Both the position numbers and the translations under genes were made by a program. The notes beneath the pieces are model-generated. The model saw only the letters and a program-made list of their open reading frames with translations, did not search any database and had not been told where the DNA came from. From NCBI RefSeq assembly GCF_033095785.1, contig NZ_CP137134.1:1488001-1552000 (forward strand): DNA of 64,000 nt, written 5' to 3'. The DNA is from Nitrosospira sp. Is2. Lineage in GTDB: Bacteria > Pseudomonadota > Gammaproteobacteria > Burkholderiales > Nitrosomonadaceae. The stretch's first letter is position 1. Each line of letters opens with the position of its first letter. Shown here one piece after another: positions 17,640 to 26,017 of this stretch.

Positions 17640-18060
17640 CTCGTCAGTCGGGTGTATCCTCGCGCCGGTACTCGCAGTCGTGAGATGCATTTTGCCATCG
17701 ACAGCTGTTCTATCCGAAAGATTATGGCTGAACACCGGGCGAATTGCGAAGGTCGTCCGTGCTATATACAATGGCCGCTTATCGCCTCTGCCAGCCCTGC
17801 TAGCAAATGTTTATTGTCCGAGGTGACGGGTAATACATCCCACAATCGTGCAGTCTGATCCTCTGATGCATTCTACACGCGTCCATCTGCATTAAACTGC
17901 GCAGACATGACTGTATCTCCATGCCTCATGAATTCCCCCAAGGGATTGCCGGTTTTGACATCCCATAGCCGTGCCGTGTTGTCGGCTGATGCGGTCACTA
18001 CACTTATGCCATCGCCACTGAACTGGGCAGACAGGACACTTGACGAGCTACTCAGATGCT
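17640..18060 (-). pseudogene. WD40-repeat protein remnant
   Basis: The minus strand encodes successive WD40 blades: VLSAQFSGDGISVVTASADN, TARLWDVKTGNPLGEF, RHGDTVMSAQFNADGR, an in-frame TAG, then ASEDQTARLWDVLPVTS and SDNKHLLAGLAEAISGHC. A weaker blade (AVDGKMHLTTASTGARI) continues to about 17640. The in-frame stops and the absence of any start identify the 3' end of a large decayed WD40 protein. Confidence 0.75.
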
Positions 18061-18138
18061 AGCTGTACTGCCTCATCAATGTGGACCCACCAATAACATT
18101 GCTGCTTTTGGCGCCATCATAATCATCACGAGAAGCTC

Positions 18139-18783
18139 ATGAAAAAATATTTGGGTATTTTTGTAATGCTTGTCGCGTCGTTGCCTGCACTTCCTGCTTG
18201 GGCAATGGAAATTGTGGAGCCTGATGTTTTAGTAGACAACACCGCACAGGAAGTGCTTGCCATCGTAAGGCAGGACAAGGATATTAGGGCTGGCAGTAAA
18301 ACCAAACTTCTCGAGGTGGTAGAAGCCAAGATACTGCCTCATTTCGATTTCACCCGGATGACCCGGCTCGCAATGGGTAAGAACTGGTCTAAAGCTGCGC
18401 CTGAGCAGCAGCAACAATTGGTTAAAGAGTTTCGAACCCTCCTGGTCCGCACCTACTGCAACGCGTACACTACCTATCGTGACCATACTATTACGGTTGA
18501 ACCGCTAAAAAACAAGACGGATGATAGTGATGCCACAGTAAGGACCCAAGTACTGCGAGGTCAGGGCCAGCAGCCTGTACCAATTGACTACAGCATGGCA
18601 AAAACCGCCGATGGCTGGAAGGCTTATGATGTAACGGTAGCAGGTGTCAGTTTGGTGACCAATTACCGTAGTACTTTCAATAGCCAGGTTCGCGAGGGTG
18701 GAGTGGAGAAATTACTCCAAACACTTACGGAAAAAAATCGTGCATTGATTGCTGGCGACGTAAAGACTGACACGACAAAGTAA
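18139..18783 (+). CDS. mlaC: MlaC/Ttg2D-family periplasmic phospholipid-binding protein
   Basis: This 214-residue exported protein has a clear signal peptide (MKKYLGIFVMLVASLPALPA, likely cleaved after AWA) and the MlaC fold signature: KLLEVVEAKILPHFDFTRMT, RLAMGKNWSKAAPEQQQQLV, and YDVTVAGVSLVTNYRSTF. MlaC proteins shuttle phospholipids between the outer-membrane MlaA complex and the inner-membrane MlaFEDB transporter. Here it stands alone, with none of mlaA, F, E, D or B nearby, between a WD40 fossil and a umuC fossil inside the island. It may act with chromosomal Mla proteins or be cargo. A GAGAAG element precedes the ATG. Confidence 0.87.
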   Translation: MKKYLGIFVMLVASLPALPAWAMEIVEPDVLVDNTAQEVLAIVRQDKDIRAGSKTKLLEVVEAKILPHFDFTRMTRLAMGKNWSKAAPEQQQQLVKEFRTLLVRTYCNAYTTYRDHTITVEPLKNKTDDSDATVRTQVLRGQGQQPVPIDYSMAKTADGWKAYDVTVAGVSLVTNYRSTFNSQVREGGVEKLLQTLTEKNRALIAGDVKTDTTK

Positions 18784-18904
18784 TTACGCCACTAGCGTGT
18801 AGACAGCAGCAACTAACTTCAAGCGATCTCTATCTACCTAACCGCGGCCTTTGAGTTTTGGTAGCCGCTACCTGCCTTCCATCTAGAACGGTCTATTCCT
18901 CGCG

Positions 18905-19024
18905 TCAGCTCACCACTGGCAAATCGCTCCATTCTCCCGTGTAGTTCGGACTCTTGAAGCTGCGGCGCATGGACCATGTTCGGTCGACTCCCTCGGATGC
19001 TAGGTGAATTGTACTGCGACGAAG
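18905..19024 (-). pseudogene. umuC C-terminal fragment
   Basis: The minus strand reads RRSTIHLASEGVDRTW, SMRRSFKSPNYTGEW and SDLPVVS with a terminal TGA. This is the characteristic C-terminus of the polymerase V catalytic subunit UmuC. Only about 37 codons remain and the sequence upstream is unrelated, so it is a fossil. Its 5' breakpoint lies at the RSTIHLAS motif, which is also where the other umuC remnant leaves the window at position 1. Confidence 0.75.
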
Positions 19025-19202
19025 CATGGAGCGGAATACGTGGAGATTTTCGTGGACGCGAAAATTTAATAGCGAAATGGCAGGTGAGTGTTTAGGTGTA
19101 TAGGTAAGTCGGCAGGCGTTGGCGCCCTGTAGGATTTTACAGTATCGGAATTTCTTTGATTGTGGCCCACTACATCTTCGATGTATTGGGGAAGGAATTC
19201 AC

Positions 19203-19841
19203 ATGTGCGAGCGTTTTTGCCTGGCATATTCGCCCTTGAAGCACTGGTACGGAGCCCGCATCATGCCGGATAAAGAGCCAAGCTATTCCATCGCTCCCAC
19301 CACGGATATCGTGGTGATACGGGATGGCGTACTGGGCCGCATGGGGTCGCTGATGCGCTGGGGCCTGATTTTATACTGGTCCAAAGATATGAAGAACCTG
19401 CCACCACTGCACACTATCCGCTGCGAGGCAATTCCGGCAACTCCTTTGGCCCGGAAAGCGGTTCGGCAGCAACGGTGTCTGATTCCGGCATCGGGTTTTT
19501 ATGGATCCCAATTAAAAGCGGATGGAACCAAACAGTTCTTTTATATTCGCGCTAAAAATGGCCGTCCCTTTTCTTTCGCAGGCATATGGGCATCCGTCAT
19601 TAACTCGAAGGGCGAGCAAATCAATAGCTGTTCTATTATCACCATCCCGAATAATTCCTTGAAGCAAACAATCCAGCCACGAATGCCGGCAATTTTGCCC
19701 TCTCAGGAGTGGGGTGCCTGGTTAAATCCCAAGCATCAGGATGGTAAAGCATTGCTTGCGATTCTAAAGCAATACGATCCAGAGCAGATGGAGGCATGGC
19801 CGATCTTGTCTACTCGGGACGTGGCTAAAATAGAGGGCTGA
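19203..19841 (+). CDS. SRAP (YedK/HMCES) family abasic-site protein
   Basis: SRAP proteins crosslink abasic sites in single-stranded DNA through a thiazolidine on Cys2. Here the ATG at 19203 gives MCERF with that Cys2. The start is supported by GGGGAAGGAATTCAC upstream and by the family rule, against a longer in-frame ORF. Other family segments are present: RCEAIPATPLARKAVRQQRC, LIPASGFYGSQ, FSFAGIWAS and RMPAILPSQEWGAWL. The protein has 212 residues, a normal length. It lies beside a umuC fossil, so an SOS-type cassette may once have been here. A second, decayed SRAP copy lies at 27139-27379. Confidence 0.88.
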   Translation: MCERFCLAYSPLKHWYGARIMPDKEPSYSIAPTTDIVVIRDGVLGRMGSLMRWGLILYWSKDMKNLPPLHTIRCEAIPATPLARKAVRQQRCLIPASGFYGSQLKADGTKQFFYIRAKNGRPFSFAGIWASVINSKGEQINSCSIITIPNNSLKQTIQPRMPAILPSQEWGAWLNPKHQDGKALLAILKQYDPEQMEAWPILSTRDVAKIEG

Positions 19842-20115
19842 TGCAGCCGGCACAATGACGTGTCTCGCGGCCAAGTCACCTACATCAGACATCCCGGCGG
19901 CCCGGTACATGAATGAGGTGATGTCGAGCAGCCATGACCCATTACGACGCGGCGTGCGAGACGCGCTTATTGTTTGTGACCGTGGAGAGTTAAAGGTTCC
20001 AAATGCTGAACTTATAACTTGAATGCTTGGCAGGGTATAACGGAATTATGTCAGGTCAGCCTATGGGCAAAGCCTGACCGCAAGGGTTATTGATGGAAAG
20101 CAATAATGAAAAGAA

Positions 20116-21957
20116 ATGACTCCAGACGACATCCATAAAGCCGGTGATTCGGGTCCTTCAGACCCAGGCAAGGGCGCGTCCGTGCAAAAAAGGATCTCAC
20201 GTCGAAAAAGTGCCGCCATCATTAATAAGGAAACCGTTCAGACCACAGCAGAGTCGATTAAGCGGCAAAAGGACGCGCTGAATCATCGTGAAAGTATTGC
20301 CGACTCGCGGGAAGAGACTGTTCATGTTCGCGAAAAGACTGCCACCTTCCGCGAACACGTAATTCACAGGGCGGATGAGGGTCAGACGCCACCAGAACAT
20401 GCTCTAACACTTCGTGAAGAGGCAGCTGATATCCGCGAAGAAACTCTTCATCACCGCGAAGAGACTGCAACCTTGCGTGAACGGGAGAGACGGGAGTTAG
20501 ATACGGGAGAGGCAATATCCGGAGATCACCTGACTATGATGCGGCAGGCGAACGCACAATTGGTTGTCTCCGTAATTGAAGCGCAAAAACTGGCCGAGCA
20601 AGTCGAAATAGCAAAAACCAGTTTGCAACATTTGGCCCATCATGATGTTCTTACCAGCCTGCCGAATCGAATGCTCTTGCACGACAGGCTCATCCAGGCC
20701 ATTGAACTGGCGCGCCGCCAAGGCAGGCGATTTGCAGTGCTGTTCATGGATCTCGATCGGTTCAAGCACATCAACGATTCCCTGGGGCACGCGATTGGCG
20801 ACCATCTCCTGCAGTCGGTTGCACAACGCCTGTCGAGTTGCGTGCGTCATTCTGACACCCTCAGCCGCCTGGGGGGGGATGAATTCGTTGTGCTCCTGTC
20901 CAATATCGCGCACCCGGAAGACGCGGCGCTCATTGCAAAAAACATGCTGGCGGAGTTAGCTGCTCCCCACCTCATCGATCATCATGAGCTGCATATCTCC
21001 GCAAGTATTGGCATCGGCATTTACCCCGACCATGGCGAGGATGCGGAAACCCTGCTCCAGAGTGCGGACAGTGCGATGTATCATTCCAAGAAAAGCGGAA
21101 GAAGCAATTACAAGTTCTTCGAACATCCAATGAATACGCGCGCTGTCCGGCGTCAATCTATTGAGGCCAGCCTTCGCCGAGCTTTGGAGCGAGAGGAGTT
21201 TGTGCTCTACTACCAACCGAAAATAGATCTTCACACCCAAAGGATTACCGGTGCAGAGGCGCTTATTCGCTGGCAGCACCCGGAATGGGGGCTGGTGCCG
21301 CCATTGCAGTTCGTACCCATTGCGGAGGACTGCGGCCTGATCCTGCCTATTGGGCGCTGGGTATTGGGGGAGGCATGTCGTCAAGCCCAGGCTTGGCGAA
21401 GCGCTGGTTTGGCACAGGTCACTGTTGCAGTCAACACCTCTGTACTTGAATTCAGTGCCCCGGATTTTTTGGAAAACATACGCAGGACGCTTCAGGAAGA
21501 AAGTCTGGAGGCGCACTGCCTGGAACTCGAGCTGACAGAAAGCGTGCTGATGCGGGATGTCGAATTCACCGGTGGTCTGCTGCGTGCGCTTGCGGACCTG
21601 GGTATAATGCTTGCAATTGACGACTTCGGCACCGGTTATTCCAGCCTGAGTTATTTGAGACAATTCCCCATCCATACACTGAAGATCGACAAGTCGTTCA
21701 TCAGCCAGATAACCCCCAATCGTGGCGATGCCGCCCTTGTCAGTGCCATAATCAGCATGGGTAAAAGTCTCAACCTTCGTGTCGTTGCTGAAGGCGTGGA
21801 GACACGGGAGCAGTCTCAATTTCTTCGAGATCAACATTGCGACGAGGGTCAAGGGTTCTATTACGGAAATCCAATGACAGCAGAAACATTCGCTACCTTA
21901 TTACAAACCGGGATTTCTCCACATTTTGTCGCATGCGGTAAGCCCGCAGACGAATAG
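20116..21957 (+). CDS. Coiled-coil GGDEF-EAL protein
   Basis: This cytoplasmic two-domain c-di-GMP protein has no membrane span. Residues about 40-125 are two blocks of 7-residue units with an Arg-Glu core (ADSREET VHVREKT ATFREHV; LTLREEA ADIREET LHHREET), a strongly charged coiled coil. GGDEF follows with an intact motif at 253-257 and RxxD inhibitory site (RHSD), then EAL with GAEALIRW (E381), DDFGTG and LKIDKSF. All key residues for both activities are present, so it could be bifunctional. It is the only cytoplasmic member of the island's c-di-GMP set and stands apart from the 5.9-14.7 kb group. Confidence 0.9.
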   Translation: MTPDDIHKAGDSGPSDPGKGASVQKRISRRKSAAIINKETVQTTAESIKRQKDALNHRESIADSREETVHVREKTATFREHVIHRADEGQTPPEHALTLREEAADIREETLHHREETATLRERERRELDTGEAISGDHLTMMRQANAQLVVSVIEAQKLAEQVEIAKTSLQHLAHHDVLTSLPNRMLLHDRLIQAIELARRQGRRFAVLFMDLDRFKHINDSLGHAIGDHLLQSVAQRLSSCVRHSDTLSRLGGDEFVVLLSNIAHPEDAALIAKNMLAELAAPHLIDHHELHISASIGIGIYPDHGEDAETLLQSADSAMYHSKKSGRSNYKFFEHPMNTRAVRRQSIEASLRRALEREEFVLYYQPKIDLHTQRITGAEALIRWQHPEWGLVPPLQFVPIAEDCGLILPIGRWVLGEACRQAQAWRSAGLAQVTVAVNTSVLEFSAPDFLENIRRTLQEESLEAHCLELELTESVLMRDVEFTGGLLRALADLGIMLAIDDFGTGYSSLSYLRQFPIHTLKIDKSFISQITPNRGDAALVSAIISMGKSLNLRVVAEGVETREQSQFLRDQHCDEGQGFYYGNPMTAETFATLLQTGISPHFVACGKPADE

Positions 21958-22232
21958 CATCGAGATACCGATTAATGTGAGATTCTCTTTTACTTTCATT
22001 TTGGTTCCTTTTTAATTTTATTTACACCGCTAAAAATACATCCTGATTGATCGCCCACGACTGAGCCATAGCCCTTTTTCTTGTGCTGACTGCAGCGCTC
22101 CCGTCGACTCTGCTGACCAACCGTGTCGCCCTGTTCTTTGTCGTCCCGCTGACCGTCAGTCTGCATAAGGTGAGTACGGCACCGGTAAGGGGTCTTATCG
22201 CTTTTGTTAGGTTTTTTGGGTTGCGATAGAAA

Positions 22233-23597
22233 CTAAAGGCCGCGAGCCAACAAGCTGGCGCCAAGTTCTTTTAGCCGAACAACAAATGGACGTTGCCGCC
22301 ATTTTTCCAATATGACAAGCTGGGAAGATTCAATATCTTTGTCGAACAGTGCCTTCATTTGCGCACCGAATTCTTGCCCAAGAACGACCGCGTTGATTTC
22401 CTGGTTTTGCTCCAAACTTAACCAGTCAAGATTGGTCGAGCCTATGGTGGACCACACGCCGTCGACTAATGCGGTCTTGGCATGTAATAAAACATCCTCC
22501 CGTTCATAGATCTTCACTCCAGCACTCAGCAATTGGTCATAGTAAGAGTGTGCCGCATAAAATACCAGGTTCGAATCGGTTTTGTTCGGTAACATTAATC
22601 GCACGTCAACGCCGCGTTGGGCGGCGCCCTTCAACGCAGTCAGTAACCGTGAATCCGGTACAAAATACGCAGTAGTCACGTATGCATAGGTTTGAGCGTT
22701 GTTTATCGCGGATATAAGCGTAGCGTAAAGGCGGCTGTAAGGATCAGCGGGTGAACTGCCAACGGCACGCACTACTTCGTTACCCCTACTGCCTATCTGC
22801 GGGAAAAAAGATTTCGCTGCGATGGGCTCACCCTGCTGTTTTTCCCACGTCGCCACAAACAATTTCTGGAAATCACTGACGACGGGGCCTTCGATACGCA
22901 GATGGGTATCGCGCCATGGTGGGGAATCCCTAGTAGGAGGTTTTGATCTGAATGATCCGCTGGAATATACGCTGCTAATATTGACGCCCCCTACAAAGGC
23001 GATCTGGCCGTCAATCACGAGCAACTTACGGTGATCCCGGCCTACTTCCCATTTCTTGCGAAGGCTCAGCGGGTTGAGGGGATTGAATTCGAGTATCGCA
23101 ATTCCGCTGTCGATTAATGGCTGGAAAAAGTCTTCAGGTGTATCGGCTGATCCCACGCTGTCGTAAATCAAATGTACCTGTATGCCCTGCTTTTGCTTTT
23201 CAATCAACGCAGCGGCAAAGCGACGACCGACTTCGTCGTCTTCAATACTATAGGTTTCCATGTTGATATGATGTTTGGCGCCCTGTATCGCCGCATACAT
23301 CGATTTGTAGGTGGTGGGACCATCGATCAACAGCGTTACCTTGTTGCCCATCGTAAGCGAGCTTCCCGAGAGTTCCTCTTCCTGGGCAAGATGCTTGTTA
23401 AAGATATCTGTTTCAGGACTGCCTTTTTGGAGATGCGCGAGGACTGCCTTGCTTTCCTGGATAGAGAGTATCCCCTGTGCGCCATTGACGTGCACGGAAC
23501 GGTTAGCGTGTGCGGTTTTATCTGGGATTGAGCGGGAACCGCACCCAACCAGCAGAATCATCGCGCACAGAGCTACCGAATATATCGGGGCTTTCAT
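22233..23597 (-). CDS. Phospholipase D-family lipoprotein (cardiolipin-synthase-like)
   Basis: The N-terminus MKAPIYSVALCAMILLVGC is a lipoprotein signal with lipid-anchored Cys19. Two HKD motifs define the PLD superfamily: DHRKLLVIDG and LHAKTALVDG, each followed by the conserved GGVN / GSTN turn. Known relatives transfer phosphatidyl groups (cardiolipin synthase) or hydrolyse phosphodiesters. The 454-residue length and spacing of the motifs suit a cardiolipin-synthase-like enzyme, but periplasmic lipidation is unusual for the classic membrane-bound synthases. Start ATG 23597. It is transcribed in the same direction as the glycine-zipper gene upstream (59-nt gap). Confidence 0.82.
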   Translation of the reverse strand: MKAPIYSVALCAMILLVGCGSRSIPDKTAHANRSVHVNGAQGILSIQESKAVLAHLQKGSPETDIFNKHLAQEEELSGSSLTMGNKVTLLIDGPTTYKSMYAAIQGAKHHINMETYSIEDDEVGRRFAAALIEKQKQGIQVHLIYDSVGSADTPEDFFQPLIDSGIAILEFNPLNPLSLRKKWEVGRDHRKLLVIDGQIAFVGGVNISSVYSSGSFRSKPPTRDSPPWRDTHLRIEGPVVSDFQKLFVATWEKQQGEPIAAKSFFPQIGSRGNEVVRAVGSSPADPYSRLYATLISAINNAQTYAYVTTAYFVPDSRLLTALKGAAQRGVDVRLMLPNKTDSNLVFYAAHSYYDQLLSAGVKIYEREDVLLHAKTALVDGVWSTIGSTNLDWLSLEQNQEINAVVLGQEFGAQMKALFDKDIESSQLVILEKWRQRPFVVRLKELGASLLARGL

Positions 23598-23656
23598 GAA
23601 ACGAGCCTCTTCTGGGAGATATTTACCAGACCGTCAAAATGAAGACGCACGGAATG

Positions 23657-24163
23657 TTAACCCCGGTAACCCTTTGAGCGCATGCAAGAAGAATAAGCGG
23701 CCTGATATCGTGCATCATGCGACTTACTTTCATTGAGGCCGTAGAGGCTACCGCCTGCTGCACCGGTTAAGCCTCCTATGGCGGCTCCTTTTCCCGCATT
23801 CCCTCCCCCCGCGATGGCACCTCCGGCGGCACCTACTGCTGCTCCAATAGCAGCACCCAGCACGGCACTTGTGAGCACTTCCTCGGTTTTGCTGTTTACC
23901 TGATCATCTGCATACTCGTTGCATGTTGCAATGATGGACTGTGAAGGCTGCGCCGTCATCCGCTGGTTCTTTACCCGGACGACGTTCGCGCTCCCTACAT
24001 TCTGAGTCACCTGGGCTTTCGTTTCACTCATTCGCACCGTTTTGGATTCAGGAGCCTCAATCTTTGATTCTCGTCCTGCTAGCATTGTGACCCCGACTGT
24101 TGTGCCCACCAACACTATTCCGATTGTTGCGAGCATCCATGGGTTAAGCGATTCGTGCGACAT
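23657..24163 (-). CDS. Glycine-zipper membrane protein
   Basis: After one N-terminal transmembrane segment (MLATIGIVLVGTTVGVTML), a linker leads to a glycine-zipper block (AVLGAAIGAAVGAAGGAIAG, GGNAGKGAAIGGLTGAAGG) and a conserved tail (YQAAYSSCMRSKGY). This is the pattern of YMGG/Gly-zipper envelope proteins, thought to insert as helical hairpins in membranes. It lies directly upstream of the PLD lipoprotein gene and may be co-transcribed. No enzymatic role is implied. Confidence 0.75.
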   Translation of the reverse strand: MSHESLNPWMLATIGIVLVGTTVGVTMLAGRESKIEAPESKTVRMSETKAQVTQNVGSANVVRVKNQRMTAQPSQSIIATCNEYADDQVNSKTEEVLTSAVLGAAIGAAVGAAGGAIAGGGNAGKGAAIGGLTGAAGGSLYGLNESKSHDARYQAAYSSCMRSKGYRG

Positions 24164-24307
24164 GGTATTTTCCTTGAAGGTACTTCGTTACCCCTGACTC
24201 GGCAAACGCAACCGAGAGTTTTAGTGGGAATTGCGATCCTGGCAGCCATGGCCTGCTTTCGCTTATCATGGCTGCGAACCGTCTCCAGGCAGCAACCTTA
24301 GTCTCGA

Positions 24308-24868
24308 GTGCCTTCTGCACACTTTACTCGCATCGATAGTAATGACTATTGGACTGAAGTACACCCTATGGCGGGGACTGGCATTCGCCTGGCCAAAGTA
24401 TTCACCGACAAGGCATCCGGCAAGAATACAAACAGGCCGCAGCTCCAGGCCGCCCTAAATCACATCCGTACTGGGGATACGCTCGTCGTCCATTCCATGG
24501 ACAGGTTGGCGCGCAACGTCGAGGATATACTCAGGCTAGTCAGGGAAATGAACAACCGGGGTGTATCAATTGAATTCATTAAAGAGAATATGAGCTTTAC
24601 CGCTTGCAGTGATGACCCGCGTTCCATTCTGATGTTTACCATGCTCAGTGCCTTCGCGCAGTTTGAGCGTTCGCTCAACAAGGAACGACAGCGGGAAGGG
24701 ATCGCCCTGGCAAAAGCCAAGGGAACGGTCTACAAGGGCAGGAAGCCAGCGCTAAACGCGGAAAGAATAGCTCAGCTGCGAGAACAAGCAGCAGCGGGAA
24801 CTAACAAAACAAAGCTGGCAAAAGAGTTCGGCATAAGCCGGGAAACGCTTTATCAGTACATTCGATAG
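24308..24868 (+). pseudogene. Serine recombinase with degenerate N-terminus
   Basis: From KVFTDKASGKNTNRPQLQAA onward the protein follows serine resolvases closely: VVHSMDRLARNVEDIL, FAQFERSLNKERQREGI and a C-terminal helix-turn-helix (NKTKLAKEFGISRETLYQYI). The N-terminal segment that should read Y-x-R-V-S with the nucleophile instead reads HFTRIDSNDYWTEVH. The catalytic serine is therefore not recognisable, and the upstream start has no ribosome binding site. Probably inactive, although DNA binding may persist. It is not a close copy of the intact recombinase at 14824. Confidence 0.65.
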
Positions 24869-25033
24869 AGGGGGCAGCACTTAAACTTCGGTCTCAAGTA
24901 GGTTAGAAACCTGATTGATGGATGAAATGAAAATGACAGGTGAGAATTCGCCTCATTGCGCCTACTGTATTCTCGCTAGCGTCGCTGTCGTAAACTTTTG
25001 TACGACAGCTATACCGAAGTTGAAATTTCATCA

Positions 25034-25205
25034 GCCACTTTCGTGAGGCGACATTTTTTAATGCCGCATTATCGAGCAAAGCCTCGGCAATAAACACTTG
25101 AGCTTCTGTTGTCCTCTTCCAGCCCCACAGCTCCACTACAGGCATGCCCGCCTCTGCTTCCTTCAGAAAACCAATGATCTGTTCTTCACTGAATCGCTTC
25201 TTTAT
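25034..25205 (-). pseudogene. IS3-family transposase OrfA remnant
   Basis: The minus strand reads IKKRFSEEQIIGFLKEAEAG, then MPVVELW, and resumes at EALLDNAALKNVASRKW. These are the helix-turn-helix and C-terminal leucine-zipper regions of IS3-family OrfA, joined by an internal deletion. The presumed ATG start is ATA. No OrfB or terminal repeats remain. Confidence 0.7.
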
Positions 25206-25242
25206 GAAAGAGGCGGGCTAGGCCGTGCTAGACGCTCATGTT

Positions 25243-25580
25243 TTACCTATTGCTTACCTGCCGCTGGGGCTCCGCGTCAGCGGCATAATCACGCTTAGCG
25301 AGTTCCGACGCCATCTTCTGATGAAAAGCAGCGTAGGTGGTGGTTTTTTCTGCTGCCAGCTTGTATTTTCGCAGTAAAGCCTCGGTATGCGACCGGAAAT
25401 CCTGCCCATGTCTCCCATACAGATAGCTTTTGTCGTCGTAGTGCTGGAGCAGTTTTTTGTATTCATCTACCTTTACCTGCAGTTCCTTGGCCGTATTTTC
25501 ATACCGCGTTGCAATACTGTAGTGGTCGGCAAAAGTTTTGGCATTTTGTGCCGCCATGCTCGTATTGTCGTTCTGTACTT
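25243..25580 (-). pseudogene. Truncated conserved hypothetical (signal peptide lost)
   Basis: The segment AAQNAKTFADHYSIATRYEN through KKLLQHYDDKSYLYGRHGQD and SHTEALLRKY looks like a short exported helical protein common in proteobacteria, which normally starts with a signal peptide. Here the frame continues upstream to 25695 only because it reads antisense through a LuxR-type gene fragment. The native 5' end has been replaced at a junction near 25580, so export is probably lost. Confidence 0.5.
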
Positions 25581-25782
25581 CGAGAACAGCCTGACCCCCG
25601 CCGAGTTTGAAGTGCTGCATCTGATTGCAGCCGGACATAGCAGTCAGCAAATTGCCCGCTTGCTTAGCCGCAGCATTAAAACTATCGAAACGCATCGCTA
25701 CAACATCCGCACCAAACTAAATTTGAAAGATGCGGCGGACTTAATACGATATGCCAGCCAGTGGGATTCGGAAGGGCACTAG
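25579..25782 (+). pseudogene. LuxR-type helix-turn-helix fragment
   Basis: The plus strand encodes SLTPAEFEVLHLIAAGHSSQ, then QIARLLSRSIKTIETHRYNI and RTKLNLKDAADLIRYASQW, the C-terminal DNA-binding domain of a NarL/LuxR-type response regulator. The receiver domain is missing, and the upstream frame is antisense to the neighbouring truncated gene. It is a remnant joined head-on to it. Confidence 0.72.
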
Positions 25783-26017
25783 GCAATTGCTGACAGCGAG
25801 TGGCAAAAGCGGCCATGGATATAAAAGCTATCACGAATGTAACTTGGAACTCATGCAGTTTTCCCCGCTTTGGTCAAGTTGCTGATACCCAGTAAGGCGC
25901 TGTTGCCCCATAAATGGTTTCACTGCTGCGCGAGCATTCAAACATGCGGCACGGCCACTCACGTCGGACCGAAAAGGGTAGGACGCGGTCTTATAGTTTT
26001 ATCAGTGTGGCTGTTTC

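Noticed and set aside
20956..21852. 298-codon open frame antisense to the GGDEF-EAL gene
   Set aside because: Shadow; the plus-strand protein has complete GGDEF and EAL motifs.
22022..22264. 80-codon minus-strand frame and a hydrophobic plus-strand stretch
   Set aside because: Overlaps the PLD gene end, has no ribosome binding site; the plus-strand hydrophobic run has no start and no family resemblance.
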